From: Mycolicibacterium frederiksbergense
GTDB taxonomy: Bacteria; Actinomycetota; Actinomycetes; Mycobacteriales; Mycobacteriaceae
Assembly: GCF_029893345.1 (NCBI RefSeq)
Contig: NZ_JARXVE010000006.1
Location: 333,038 to 397,037 of the forward strand
Direction: 5' to 3'
DNA length: 64,000 nt
Shown here one piece after another: positions 45,535-55,682 of the stretch. Under the pieces are notes generated by a model. The model was not told the DNA's origin, did no database searches, and saw only the letters and a program-made list of their open reading frames with translations. Position 1 is the stretch's first letter. Each line of letters begins with the position of its first letter. Made by a program: the position numbers and the translations under genes.

Positions 45535-46751
45535 TGTTCGTTATCGGTATCGCGCTGTTCGCGCTGGCCATCCTGGTGTCGGTGGCCCTGCACGAATGCG
45601 GCCACATGTGGGTGGCGCGGGCCACCGGGATGAAGGTCCGCCGCTATTTCGTCGGCTTCGGGCCGACGTTGTGGTCGACCCGTCGCCCCAACCGGCTGGG
45701 TGAGACCGAGTACGGCCTCAAGGCCATCCCGCTGGGCGGGTTCTGCGATATCGCGGGCATGACTTCGGTTGACGAGATCGCGCCGGAAGACCAGCCCTAT
45801 GCCATGTACAAGCAGAAGGTGTGGAAGCGCGTCGCGGTGTTGTTCGCCGGTCCCGCGATGAACTTCATCATCGGCCTGGTGCTCATCTATGCCGTCGCGA
45901 TCATGTGGGGCCTGCCCAACATCACCCAGCCCACCACCGCGATCGTCGGTGAAACCGGTTGTGTCGCACCGCAACTGAGCCTCGACAAGATGGGCGAGTG
46001 CACCGGGAAGGGGCCCGCGGCGCTGGCCGGAATCCAGGCCGGCGACGAAATCGTGAAGGTCGGCGACACCACGGTCTCCGACTTTCCCCAGATGGCCGCC
46101 GCGATCCGCAAGCTCAACGGTCCGGTGACCATCGAGCTCAAGCGCGACGGCCAGACCATCAACACCGTCGTCGACGTCACCCAGACCCAGCGGTTCACCA
46201 GCACGGAGGCCAAGGAGGCCGCCACGGTCGGCGCGATCGGCGTGAGTGCCGTCCCGGTCCAGCCGCCGACGAAGTACAACGCGCTCAGCGCGGTGCCCGC
46301 GACCATCACGTTCACCGGCGACCTGACCGTGGAACTGGGCAAGTCGCTGGCCAAGATTCCCACCAAGATCGGTGCCCTGGTGCACGCGATCGGTGGCGGC
46401 GAGCGGGACAAGGAGACCCCGATCAGTGTGGTCGGTGCCAGCATCATCGGTGGCGAGACCGTCCAGGCCGGGCTATGGGTGGCGTTCTGGTTCTTCCTGG
46501 CCCAGTTGAACTTTGTGCTCGGCGCGATCAACCTGGTGCCGCTGTTGCCGTTCGACGGCGGACATATCGCGGTGGCGACGTACGAGAAGATCCGCAACAT
46601 GTTCCGGGCGGCGCGCGGCAAGGTGGCCGCCGGACCGGTCAACTACCTCAAGCTCATGCCGGCCACCTACGTGGTGTTGGCGGTCGTGGGCGGCTACATG
46701 CTCCTGACCGTGACCGCCGACCTGGTCAACCCGCTCAGCATCTTCCAATAG
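45531..46751 (+). CDS. rip1: site-2 protease Rip1 (RseP family)
   Basis: A 406-residue inner-membrane zinc metalloprotease. The active-site HECGH is at 21-25 in the first membrane helix. A PDZ domain follows (GPAALAGIQAGDEIVKVGD), and the second catalytic motif is INLVPLLPFDGGH near the C terminus. Mycobacterial Rip1 cuts anti-sigma factors and regulates envelope lipid composition. MMF start as in M. tuberculosis; it overlaps the dxr stop. It is translationally coupled to dxr. Confidence 0.97.
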   Translation: MMFVIGIALFALAILVSVALHECGHMWVARATGMKVRRYFVGFGPTLWSTRRPNRLGETEYGLKAIPLGGFCDIAGMTSVDEIAPEDQPYAMYKQKVWKRVAVLFAGPAMNFIIGLVLIYAVAIMWGLPNITQPTTAIVGETGCVAPQLSLDKMGECTGKGPAALAGIQAGDEIVKVGDTTVSDFPQMAAAIRKLNGPVTIELKRDGQTINTVVDVTQTQRFTSTEAKEAATVGAIGVSAVPVQPPTKYNALSAVPATITFTGDLTVELGKSLAKIPTKIGALVHAIGGGERDKETPISVVGASIIGGETVQAGLWVAFWFFLAQLNFVLGAINLVPLLPFDGGHIAVATYEKIRNMFRAARGKVAAGPVNYLKLMPATYVVLAVVGGYMLLTVTADLVNPLSIFQ

Positions 46752-46762
46752 GAGATCCCCAT

Positions 46763-47932
<1,170 letters not shown>

Positions 47933-47988
47933 TAGCGACCGCTGTGAGCGGGGTCACCCAGCCTCGGCTTGAGCAGAGAGAATCGTCA

Positions 47989-48843
47989 ATGTCGGCTCCG
48001 CCCGTGTTTCGCCTCGTAGACGAGCGACGAGTCTCCGTGGTGCGCGACGCGGCGCCGGTGCTGCGGGTTTTCGCCGAAGACCCGGTGGGTTCCTGCATGG
48101 TGGCCTCGCGGGTCGCCGAGTTCGGTGTCGAGCCCGGCGCGATCGGCGGGGAACTGTGGACTCGGCGCGGCGCCGCCGAATCGCTGTGTTACGCCGGGCC
48201 GAACCTGATCCCGCTGCGTGGTGGCGCCGAGGATCTCAAGGCGTTCTCGGACAAGGCGATGAGTATCCCGCGGCGGTGTTCCTCTCTGGTCGGCCGCGCC
48301 GAGTTGGTGATGCCGATGTGGCAGCGGCTGGAATCGGTGTGGGGGACCGCCCGTGACGTGCGTGAGCAACAGCCGTTGATGGCGTTGAACGCGATGCCGC
48401 AGTGCCCGATGGACCCGGCGGTACGCCCGGTACGGATGGACGAGCTCGACACCTACCTGGTGGCGGCGATCGACATGTTCATCGGTGAAGTCGGTGTCGA
48501 CCCCCGGATGGGTGATGGCGGCCGGGGTTACCGGCGCCGGATCGCCGGGCTGATCGCCGCGGGGCGGGCGTGGGCCCGGTTCGAGCACGGCAAGGTCGTG
48601 TTCAAGGCCGAGGTCGGGTCGCAGTCACCCGCGGTCGGTCAGATCCAGGGCGTATGGGTACATCCGGAATGGCGCGGGCACGGCCTGGGCACCGCCGGGA
48701 CAGCGGCGCTGGCGGCCGCGGTGGTGCGGTCGGGCCGCATCGCGAGTCTCTACGTGAACAGCTACAACACGGTGGCCCGGGCGACATACGCCCGGATCGG
48801 ATTCGAGCAGGTCGGTACGTTCGCCACGGTGTTGCTGGACTGA
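47989..48843 (+). CDS. GNAT-family acetyltransferase (Rv2867c-like)
   Basis: A 284-residue two-part GNAT protein. The C-terminal half has the acetyl-CoA pyrophosphate loop VWVHPEWRGHGLGTAG and YARIGFEQVGTFATVLL. The N-terminal half resembles a second, degenerate GNAT domain. It follows ispG at 56 bases and the same position is held by Rv2867c in M. tuberculosis, as I recall. The acceptor is unknown. ATG 47989 with GAGAGA upstream is preferred to GTG 47944. Confidence 0.88.
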   Translation: MSAPPVFRLVDERRVSVVRDAAPVLRVFAEDPVGSCMVASRVAEFGVEPGAIGGELWTRRGAAESLCYAGPNLIPLRGGAEDLKAFSDKAMSIPRRCSSLVGRAELVMPMWQRLESVWGTARDVREQQPLMALNAMPQCPMDPAVRPVRMDELDTYLVAAIDMFIGEVGVDPRMGDGGRGYRRRIAGLIAAGRAWARFEHGKVVFKAEVGSQSPAVGQIQGVWVHPEWRGHGLGTAGTAALAAAVVRSGRIASLYVNSYNTVARATYARIGFEQVGTFATVLLD

Positions 48844-48861
48844 CTTTCGCCGGGCTGAGCG

Positions 48862-49422
48862 TCAGCGCCGCGCGGAGGCGGCCCGGGCCAGCAGATCATC
48901 GACGGACCATTGGTCGTCGGCATGCGCGCCGTACTTGGCGGCAAGCACCTCCCCGTCCGGGGCGATGAGGAAGTCTGCGGGCAGCCCGAGCCGTCCACCG
49001 GGCTGTCGGCCGGCCGGGGCGCGGAAGCGCCCGCGCAGCGTCAGGGCAATGCCACGGACGATCGCGGTCCAGCTGCGGGGATCGAGCAGGGCGCGGGGGC
49101 TGGACTCGACGCCGAACAGTCGGTAGACGTCCCTGTCTGGATCGGCAACCGTGGCAATTGGCAGTTCGGCTGTGTGCTCGGCCAATTCGGTTGCGGGGGA
49201 GTGAAAGAAGACCACCTCGCGGATACCGGCGGCGCTGATCTCCGGATGCCTGGCTACGAACGACTGCAAGTGCAGATTGCAGATCGGGCAACCCGCGAAC
49301 CGCCGGAACTGCAGGTGCACCAGGCCCTGCGGATCAGGCACCGGGACGTGTTCGCCGGTGACACTGAGGAATTGGTACCGGTCGATGATTCTGGGGGGTT
49401 TGGGCGAAGCGGATTGGGTCAC
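48862..49422 (-). CDS. AhpC/TSA-like peroxiredoxin family protein
   Basis: A 186-residue thioredoxin-fold protein. The redox site is FAGCPICNLHL, a CxxC in place of the single peroxidatic Cys context of AhpC (P-x-x-x-T/S-x-x-C). The rest (DRYQFLSVTGEHVPVPDP..., ADFLIAPDGEVLAAKYG) follows the AhpC/TSA2 pattern. It is divergent from a TetR-type gene with two matching operators in between, so it is probably repressed by that TetR. A reductase or oxidoreductase role is likely; peroxidase activity is uncertain. Confidence 0.82.
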   Translation of the reverse strand: MTQSASPKPPRIIDRYQFLSVTGEHVPVPDPQGLVHLQFRRFAGCPICNLHLQSFVARHPEISAAGIREVVFFHSPATELAEHTAELPIATVADPDRDVYRLFGVESSPRALLDPRSWTAIVRGIALTLRGRFRAPAGRQPGGRLGLPADFLIAPDGEVLAAKYGAHADDQWSVDDLLARAASARR

Positions 49423-49437
49423 GGCTACTCCTCGTTA

Positions 49438-49486
49438 GCGTGCGATGTACGCTTACTCTCGCACGCTATAGGCGTACGGTGTACGC
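49438..49486. promoter_or_regulatory. tandem TetR operators GCGTRC-N3-GTACGC
   Basis: Two 15-bp quasi-palindromes, 49438-49452 (GCGTGC-GAT-GTACGC) and 49472-49486 (GCGTAC-GGT-GTACGC), occur in the 75-base divergent gap. Their centres are 34 bases apart. The second is a perfect palindrome; the first has one mismatch. This is the expected layout for a TetR protein repressing itself and its divergent neighbour. Confidence 0.75.
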
Positions 49487-49497
49487 TGTCAATCGTC

Positions 49498-50106
49498 ATG
49501 CCACGACCGCGTTCACTCAGTCAAACTCAAGTCGCCGCCGCTGCGCTCGCGGTGGTGGATGCCGACGGTCTGGCGGGCTTGTCGATGCGTGCCGTGGCTC
49601 GCCGGCTGGGTATGGGCACCATGTCGCTGTACCGCTACGTCACCGATCGCGACGAACTGGAAGCGATGGTGGTGGGCCTGGTGCTCGACGGCATGGACCT
49701 CGGCCTGCCCCAGGGATCTGCGCGCCATCAGCTCACCGTGCTCGCCGAGCAGGTGCGTGATGCTGCGGTGCGCCATCCCGCGGTGGCTCCGCTGATGCTC
49801 ACCCATCGGCACCGCGCGGCCGCGTCGCTGCGCTGGGGAGAGTCGGTGCTCGGCGTGCTGGCGGCCGCCGGCTATGCCGGTAAGCGACGGGTGTACGCGT
49901 TCCGGGCGCTGCTGGCCTACATTTTCGGAGCCCTCGAGATCGAGATGCTGGGGAGTTTGACCGGGCCCGGGACTCAAGCCCTGGCGAATATGCCCGCGGG
50001 CGAGTACCCGCTGTTGTCCGAGACCGCGGCGCTGGCCGGCGATATCGGGCCGGATGAGGAATTCCGGCGCGGCCTGGAACTCCTGCTACGTGCCCTGGGT
50101 CTGTAA
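49498..50106 (+). CDS. TetR-family transcriptional regulator (TetR_C type)
   Basis: A 202-residue regulator. The HTH is LSMRAVARRLGMGTMSLYRYVTDR, the tetracycline-repressor-type variant, and the C-terminal domain is helical (RELTVLAEQ..., PGTQALANMPAGEYPLL). ATG 49498 gives the usual MPRPRSLSQTQV. It is divergent from the peroxiredoxin-like gene and the tandem operators sit within its 5' leader, so it is almost certainly autoregulated. The ligand is unknown. Confidence 0.9.
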   Translation: MPRPRSLSQTQVAAAALAVVDADGLAGLSMRAVARRLGMGTMSLYRYVTDRDELEAMVVGLVLDGMDLGLPQGSARHQLTVLAEQVRDAAVRHPAVAPLMLTHRHRAAASLRWGESVLGVLAAAGYAGKRRVYAFRALLAYIFGALEIEMLGSLTGPGTQALANMPAGEYPLLSETAALAGDIGPDEEFRRGLELLLRALGL

Positions 50107-50235
50107 CCTGATCCGGCGCGCTGTCGGATTCGGCACGGTGTGCTGGCCGGCAACCTGTCGGTCTCGGCACAGTCTCGGTTCGGTCTCGGTGCGCCTCCGA
50201 CGAAACCAGCGGCAGCGTTCTTACCATCAGCCTCA

Positions 50236-52059
50236 ATGGCAACTCAAACATCATCAGTCACACGGGCTGCCGGCCGTTTCGCGGTCGTTGTGGTTATCGG
50301 GGCCTCGGCGCTGAGCGGCTGTACCCCACGGCCGGACGGGCCCGAGCCGGCCGCCGAGAAGTTCTTCGCGGCACTGGTGACTGGTGACACCACTGCCGCT
50401 GCGGCGCTGGCGGACCGCCCCGGGGAGGCCAAGACCGCCCTCAGTGAAGCGTGGCACGGCCTACAGGCCACCCGACTCGACGCGCAGATCCTCGGGTCCA
50501 AGTACGCCGGGGACACCGGCAGCGTCACCTACCGCTACACCTGGCATCTGCCCAAGGACCGCACCTGGACCTACGACGGCCAGCTCAACATGGTTCGCGA
50601 CGAAGGGCGTTGGGAGGTGCGCTGGAGCGCCACCGGGCTGCATCCGAGACTCGGCGAGCACCAGACTTTCGCGCTGCGGGCCGATGCGCCGCGACGGGCC
50701 TCGATCAATGAGCGCGGCGGCTCCGACGTGCTGGTGCCCGGCTACGTCTACCACTACGCGCTGGATGCCAGGGCGGCCGGCGCGGCCCTGATGCCGACGG
50801 CCCGTGCGGTGGCCGACGCACTGCGGGATTTCGATCCTGCCCTGGGTGATCCTCAGCTCCTGGCCGAGCAGGCCAGCGCGTCAGCACAGCCGATGAGCCT
50901 GATCACGCTGCGCCAGGCCGACAACGACCGGATCTCACCGTTCATCGGCCACCTCGGCGGAGTCGTCGTCACCCCGCAGCCCGAAATGCTGCCCACCGAC
51001 GAGACTTTCGCCCCGGCGATCGTCAACGAGGTCAAGAAGGCGGTGGCCGACGACCTCGACGGGCAACCGGGCTGGCGGGTGGTCACCGTCAACCAGAACG
51101 GTGTCGACGTCGACGTGCTCAACGAGGTGGCGGGCCAACCGGCCCCGTCGATCACCATCAGCCTGGATCGCGCCGTGCAGGTTGCCGCGCAGAACGCCGT
51201 CAACACCACCGGCAAGCAGGCGATGATCGTCGCGATCAAACCGTCCACCGGGGACATCCTGGCGGTCGCGCAGAACGCCGCCGCCGATGCCGACGGGCCG
51301 ATCGCTACCACGGGACAGTTCCCGCCCGGATCGACCTTCAAGATGGTCACCGCGGGGGCGGCCATCGAGCGTGACATGGCAACGCCGAACACCTTGTTGG
51401 GTTGCCCCGGCAGCCTCGACATCGGGCACCGGACCGTCACCAACTACGACGAGTTCGACCTCGGCACGGTGCCGCTGTCGCGGGCATTCGCCAACTCGTG
51501 CAACACCACGTTCGGGGAACTCGCCAGCCGGATGCCCCCGCGCGGCCTCACCCAGGCCGCCGCGCGGTACGGCATCGGCACCGACTACCACGTCGAAGGC
51601 CTCACCACGTTGACCGGTTCGGTGCCGCCGACGGTGGATCTGGCCGAACGCACCGAGGACGGTTTCGGCCAGGGCAAGGTGCTGGTCAGCCCCTTCGGCA
51701 TGGCCATCGCGGCAGCGACGGTGGCGGCGGGCAAGACCCCGGTGCCGCAACTCATCGAGGGACGCCAGACCATGGTCGACGATGCGGGCGCCCCGATCAG
51801 CCCGAAGATGCTGGACGGATTGCGGCCGATGATGCGGCTGGTGGTGACCAACGGCACCGCCAAGGACCTCAACGGGCTCGGCGATGTGCGGGGTAAGACC
51901 GGTGAGGCCGAGTTCAACGGCGGCTCGCATTCCTGGTTTGCCGGATACCGCGGGGATCTGGCGTTTGCGGCACTGATCGTCGGCGGCGGAAGTTCGGAGT
52001 ACGCGGTGCGGATGTGCAAGACGATGTTCGACGGGTTGCCGCCCGATTACCTCGCCTGA
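50236..52059 (+). CDS. penicillin-binding lipoprotein, class B-like (Rv2864c-type)
   Basis: A 607-residue transpeptidase. The N terminus has a signal with lipobox LSGC, so it is anchored as a lipoprotein. An NTF2-like (MecA_N) domain (AEKFFAALVTGDTTAAAAL) and a dimerisation domain follow. The transpeptidase has STFK with Ser366, SCN with Ser421 and KTG with Lys554. It cross-links peptidoglycan in the periplasm and binds beta-lactams. It matches the conserved mycobacterial Rv2864c locus. ATG 50236 puts the signal peptide at the start; the earlier ATG 50140 would bury it. Confidence 0.93.
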   Translation: MATQTSSVTRAAGRFAVVVVIGASALSGCTPRPDGPEPAAEKFFAALVTGDTTAAAALADRPGEAKTALSEAWHGLQATRLDAQILGSKYAGDTGSVTYRYTWHLPKDRTWTYDGQLNMVRDEGRWEVRWSATGLHPRLGEHQTFALRADAPRRASINERGGSDVLVPGYVYHYALDARAAGAALMPTARAVADALRDFDPALGDPQLLAEQASASAQPMSLITLRQADNDRISPFIGHLGGVVVTPQPEMLPTDETFAPAIVNEVKKAVADDLDGQPGWRVVTVNQNGVDVDVLNEVAGQPAPSITISLDRAVQVAAQNAVNTTGKQAMIVAIKPSTGDILAVAQNAAADADGPIATTGQFPPGSTFKMVTAGAAIERDMATPNTLLGCPGSLDIGHRTVTNYDEFDLGTVPLSRAFANSCNTTFGELASRMPPRGLTQAAARYGIGTDYHVEGLTTLTGSVPPTVDLAERTEDGFGQGKVLVSPFGMAIAAATVAAGKTPVPQLIEGRQTMVDDAGAPISPKMLDGLRPMMRLVVTNGTAKDLNGLGDVRGKTGEAEFNGGSHSWFAGYRGDLAFAALIVGGGSSEYAVRMCKTMFDGLPPDYLA

Positions 52060-52119
52060 GTGATTGCGCTCGATCGCGCGCTCCCCGCGGTAGCGGGTGG
52101 CGGTAACGTGGAACGGGTC

Positions 52120-52707
52120 ATGACAGGCACCAATGATCAATCGGTGGAGCTGCGGGTTTCCGATGCGGATCGCAACGGGACGATGCGGCGGCTGCACAAT
52201 GCCGTGGCGCTCGGGCTGATCGACATCGCCGAGTTCGAGGAGCGCTCGGCGATGGTGTCGGCGGCCCGGCTGCATTCCGACCTCGATGCGTTGGTGGGTG
52301 ACCTGCCGGGGCCCGGAGCGATCGTCACCACGGCCACCGACCGGGTCGAGCTGCGAGGTGTCCTCGGCTCGTTGAAACGCCATGGGGAATGGACGGTTCC
52401 GACCAGGCTGGCGCTGGTGCGCCGGATGGGTTCGGTCGAGCTGGACCTGACAAGGGCGCGGTTTGCCGGCCCGATGGTGGTCGTCGAGCTCGATATGAGA
52501 TTCGGGTCCGTGGAGATCCGGCTGCCCGAAGGCGCCAGTGCGTCGATCGACGACGTCGAGGTCATCGTGGGCAGTGCCCGTGACCACCGGCGCGACGCCC
52601 CAGGCGAGGGCAGACCGCACGTCATCCTGACCGGGCGCGTGGTGTGCGGCTCGGTGGACCTCCGCGGGCCACGGAAAGCCTGGTTCGGGCGTTCGCTCAG
52701 GGGCTGA
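52120..52707 (+). CDS. DUF1707 domain protein
   Basis: A 195-residue protein. The N-terminal DUF1707 module has the signature RVSDADRNGTMRRLHNAVALGLID with FEERSAMVSAAR. The C-terminal portion is a strand-rich domain (LGSLKRHGEWTVP... FGSVEIRLPEGAS) resembling the cell-wall-active-antibiotic-response or DUF4097-like C-domain. It has no membrane segment. Function unknown; the family often lies by envelope genes, and here it follows the penicillin-binding protein. Confidence 0.82.
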   Translation: MTGTNDQSVELRVSDADRNGTMRRLHNAVALGLIDIAEFEERSAMVSAARLHSDLDALVGDLPGPGAIVTTATDRVELRGVLGSLKRHGEWTVPTRLALVRRMGSVELDLTRARFAGPMVVVELDMRFGSVEIRLPEGASASIDDVEVIVGSARDHRRDAPGEGRPHVILTGRVVCGSVDLRGPRKAWFGRSLRG

Positions 52708-52720
52708 GCAGGGCTGCCGG

Positions 52721-53116
52721 TCAGCGCGGATCGAGTACCGCGAAGCTCAAGGTGGCCCGTGCGGCCAGCCGGTTGTCCCGCCCCGTGTCGGTGACGTCGA
52801 CGGACGTGACGATCAACCGCCGGCCCGCGCGCACCACGGTGGCCTCGGCCCGGGCCGGGCCCTCCACGACGGGTGCCAGGTAGTGCACGTTCATATCGGC
52901 GGTGGTCACGTCCTGGCCCGGACCTACGCGGCGGCCGGCCAGCCGGCCCGCGGCGATGTCGATCAGCGTGGCGATCAGCCCGCCCTGCAGGGCGCCGCGG
53001 ATGTTGGCCAGGTCGGGGCGGTTGTCCATCTCGATGATCAACCGCTCGTCGTTCTCCTCGATATCGCGGAAACCCATCTGTTTGAGCAGATGGACCGGTG
53101 CAGGCTCGGTGAGCAT
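52721..53116 (-). CDS. PaaI-type hotdog thioesterase
   Basis: A 131-residue single-hotdog thioesterase. Family landmarks are NIRGALQGGLIATLIDIAAGRL (nucleophile/oxyanion helix), VTTADMNVHYLAPV and a closing ARATLSFAV strand. It would hydrolyse an acyl-CoA or similar thioester. A GTG nine bases upstream is an alternative start. It is convergent with DUF1707 and divergent from mapB. Confidence 0.85.
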   Translation of the reverse strand: MLTEPAPVHLLKQMGFRDIEENDERLIIEMDNRPDLANIRGALQGGLIATLIDIAAGRLAGRRVGPGQDVTTADMNVHYLAPVVEGPARAEATVVRAGRRLIVTSVDVTDTGRDNRLAARATLSFAVLDPR

Positions 53117-53212
53117 GGCCGCCACGCTAGCATCATTCTCGATTCCGGAGAGCCTCATTCTCTTCGCTAGCTGCCACGCTCGCCCAGGGCGGTGATCGGT
53201 ACCCTGACCCCT

Positions 53213-54070
53213 ATGTCCGTTCGTACCGCGTTGCGCCCCGGCGTGCTCTCGCCGACCCTGGCCGTGCCCAAGTCGATCCCGCGGCCGGAGTACGCCTGGC
53301 AGCCCACGGTTCAGGAGGGCAGCGAACCCTGGGTGCAGACCCCCGAGGTGATCGAGAAGATGCGCGTCGCCGGTCGGATCGCCGCCGGCGCGCTGGCCGA
53401 GGCAGGCAAAGCCGTGGCGCCCGGCGTCACGACCGACCAGCTGGACCGCATCGCCCACGAGTACATGATCGACCACGGTGCCTACCCGTCGACCTTGGGC
53501 TACAAGGGCTTTCCCAAGTCCTGCTGCACCTCGCTGAACGAGGTGATCTGCCACGGCATCCCGGACTCGACCGTGATCGAGGACGGTGACATCGTCAACA
53601 TCGACGTCACCGCCTACATCGACGGTGTACACGGCGACACCAATGCCACCTTCCTGGCCGGAGACGTCTCCGAAGAACATCGGCTGCTGGTCGAGCGCAC
53701 CCACGAGGCGACCATGCGCGCCATCAAGGCGGTCAAGCCCGGACGCGCGCTGTCGATCGTCGGCCGGGTCATCGAGGCCTACGCAAATCGTTTCGGCTAC
53801 AACGTGGTTCGCGATTTCACCGGGCACGGCATCGGTACTACTTTCCACAACGGTCTGGTGGTGCTGCACTACGATCAGCCCGCCGTCGAGACGGTGCTTG
53901 AGCCGGGCATGACCTTCACCATCGAACCGATGATCAACCTGGGCACGCTGGACTACGAGATCTGGGACGACGACTGGACCGTGGTGACCAAGGACTGCAA
54001 GTGGACCGCGCAGTTCGAGCACACCCTGGTGGTCACCGAGGACGGCGCCGACATCCTGACCCTGCCGTGA
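53213..54070 (+). CDS. mapB: type I methionine aminopeptidase
   Basis: A 285-residue enzyme with the N-terminal proline-rich extension (PKSIPRPEYAWQP) found in mycobacterial MapB and in some other type Ic enzymes. The metal ligands are in NIDVTAYIDGVHGDTNATF (two Asp), GHGIGTTFH (His), EPMINLG (Glu) and AQFEHTLVV (Glu). It removes the initiator Met from new proteins and is essential with or without a second Map in many bacteria. It starts at ATG 53213, as in M. tuberculosis (285 residues). Confidence 0.97.
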   Translation: MSVRTALRPGVLSPTLAVPKSIPRPEYAWQPTVQEGSEPWVQTPEVIEKMRVAGRIAAGALAEAGKAVAPGVTTDQLDRIAHEYMIDHGAYPSTLGYKGFPKSCCTSLNEVICHGIPDSTVIEDGDIVNIDVTAYIDGVHGDTNATFLAGDVSEEHRLLVERTHEATMRAIKAVKPGRALSIVGRVIEAYANRFGYNVVRDFTGHGIGTTFHNGLVVLHYDQPAVETVLEPGMTFTIEPMINLGTLDYEIWDDDWTVVTKDCKWTAQFEHTLVVTEDGADILTLP

Positions 54071-54149
54071 CACTTCTTCGGCGAGCAGTCGCAAACTCGC
54101 ACGATTTGGCGGTGTGCAGTGCGACTCTGCGTCTGCTCGCGCTGGAAAA

Positions 54150-55673
54150 ATGAGCGGCGGGGCGCTGCTGGTCGCAGGCACCACTTCCGACGCCGGGAAA
54201 TCGATGGTCGTCGCCGGGTTATGCCGGCTGCTGGCCCGCAAAGGTCTGTCCGTGGCGCCGTTCAAGGCGCAGAACATGTCGAACAACTCGGCGGTCACCG
54301 TTGACGGCGGGGAAATCGGCCGGGCGCAGGCCATGCAGGCCCGCGCCGCCGGGCTGGCCCCCAGCACCAGGTTCAACCCGATCCTGCTCAAACCCGGCGG
54401 GGATCGCACCTCCCAGTTGGTGGTCCGTGGCCGGGTCGCCGGGACGGTGGCCGCCGGCGACTACTTCACCCATCGCGACCGGCTCGCCGCGCTGGTCGCT
54501 GACGAATTAGCCTCGCTGAGAGCCGAATTCGACGCGGTGATCTGTGAAGGTGCCGGCTCGCCGGCCGAGATCAACCTGCGCGGCACCGACCTGGCCAACA
54601 TGGGGCTGGCCCGGGCGGCGGGCTTACCCGTCGTCGTGGTGGGCGACATCGACCGCGGCGGCCTGCTGGCCCACCTGCACGGCACCGTGGCCATTCTGGA
54701 GCCCGAGGATCAGGAGCTCATCGCGGGCTTCGTGGTGAACAAGTTCCGCGGTGACCCGACCCTGCTGCAGCCCGGCCTGCACCAGCTGCAGGAGCTCACC
54801 GGGCGGCCCACCTACGGGGTGATCCCGTTCGACGACGGAATCTGGCTGGACGCCGAGGATTCGGTTTCGGTCCGGCCGGGCGGCATGGTCGGTGCGCCGC
54901 AGCCGCCGCGCGGCACGCAGACGCTCACCGTCGCGGCCATCCGACTGCCGCGCATCTCCAATTCGACCGATGTCGAGGCGTTGGCTTGCGAACCGGGTGT
55001 CGCGGTGCGCTGGGTTGTCGACGCCGCCGACCTGGCCGGCGCCGATCTCGTGGTGATCCCCGGCAGCAAGGCCACCGTGAGCGATCTGGCCTGGCTGCGC
55101 CGCAGCGGCCTGGCCGATGCCATCCTCGCCCACGCCCGGCGGGACCGGCCGGTGCTCGGCGTATGCGGCGGGTTCCAGATGCTGTGCCGCCGAATCGACG
55201 ACGCCGTGGAGGTAGGGGCATATGGGGCAGCCGTATCCGCGGCAGTTTCCGTCGAGGGGCTGGGCCTGCTCGATGCCGATATCGAGTTCGCCGCCGAGAA
55301 GACGCTGCGGCACTGGGAAAAACCGTTGTGGGGCTACGAAATTCACCATGGTCAGGTGACCCGCTCGGCGGCCGAGGATTGGCTCGGGGTCGGGTTGCGT
55401 CGCGGCGCGGTGTACGGCACGCACTGGCACGGTCTGCTCGACAACGACGCATTGCGCCGGGCCTGGTTGACCGAGGTCGCCGCCGGCGCGGGTCGCACCG
55501 GATTCGTCGTTGCCGACGACACCGATGTGCCGGGCCGCCGCGATGCCCAGCTGGATCTGATGGCCGATCTGCTGGCGGCCCATCTCGACATCGACGCCGT
55601 GCTGGACTTGCTGCAGCACGGGCCGCCGCGACGGCCCACCATGAGCACTGCGCTGACCGGCCCTGCTGGTTAA
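54150..55673 (+). CDS. cobQ: cobyric acid synthase
   Basis: A 507-residue enzyme that amidates four side chains of adenosylcobyrinic acid diamide to cobyric acid in B12 biosynthesis. The N-terminal ATPase domain has GTTSDAGKS, AQNMSNNSAV and GAGSPAEINL. The C-terminal glutaminase has VLGVCGGFQML (catalytic Cys) and GTHWHGLLDND (His). In M. tuberculosis cobQ1 lies elsewhere (Rv0255c), so its placement after mapB differs; no other cob gene is here. ATG 54150 follows an 80-base gap. Confidence 0.96.
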   Translation: MSGGALLVAGTTSDAGKSMVVAGLCRLLARKGLSVAPFKAQNMSNNSAVTVDGGEIGRAQAMQARAAGLAPSTRFNPILLKPGGDRTSQLVVRGRVAGTVAAGDYFTHRDRLAALVADELASLRAEFDAVICEGAGSPAEINLRGTDLANMGLARAAGLPVVVVGDIDRGGLLAHLHGTVAILEPEDQELIAGFVVNKFRGDPTLLQPGLHQLQELTGRPTYGVIPFDDGIWLDAEDSVSVRPGGMVGAPQPPRGTQTLTVAAIRLPRISNSTDVEALACEPGVAVRWVVDAADLAGADLVVIPGSKATVSDLAWLRRSGLADAILAHARRDRPVLGVCGGFQMLCRRIDDAVEVGAYGAAVSAAVSVEGLGLLDADIEFAAEKTLRHWEKPLWGYEIHHGQVTRSAAEDWLGVGLRRGAVYGTHWHGLLDNDALRRAWLTEVAAGAGRTGFVVADDTDVPGRRDAQLDLMADLLAAHLDIDAVLDLLQHGPPRRPTMSTALTGPAG

Positions 55674-55682
55674 CCTGGGGTT

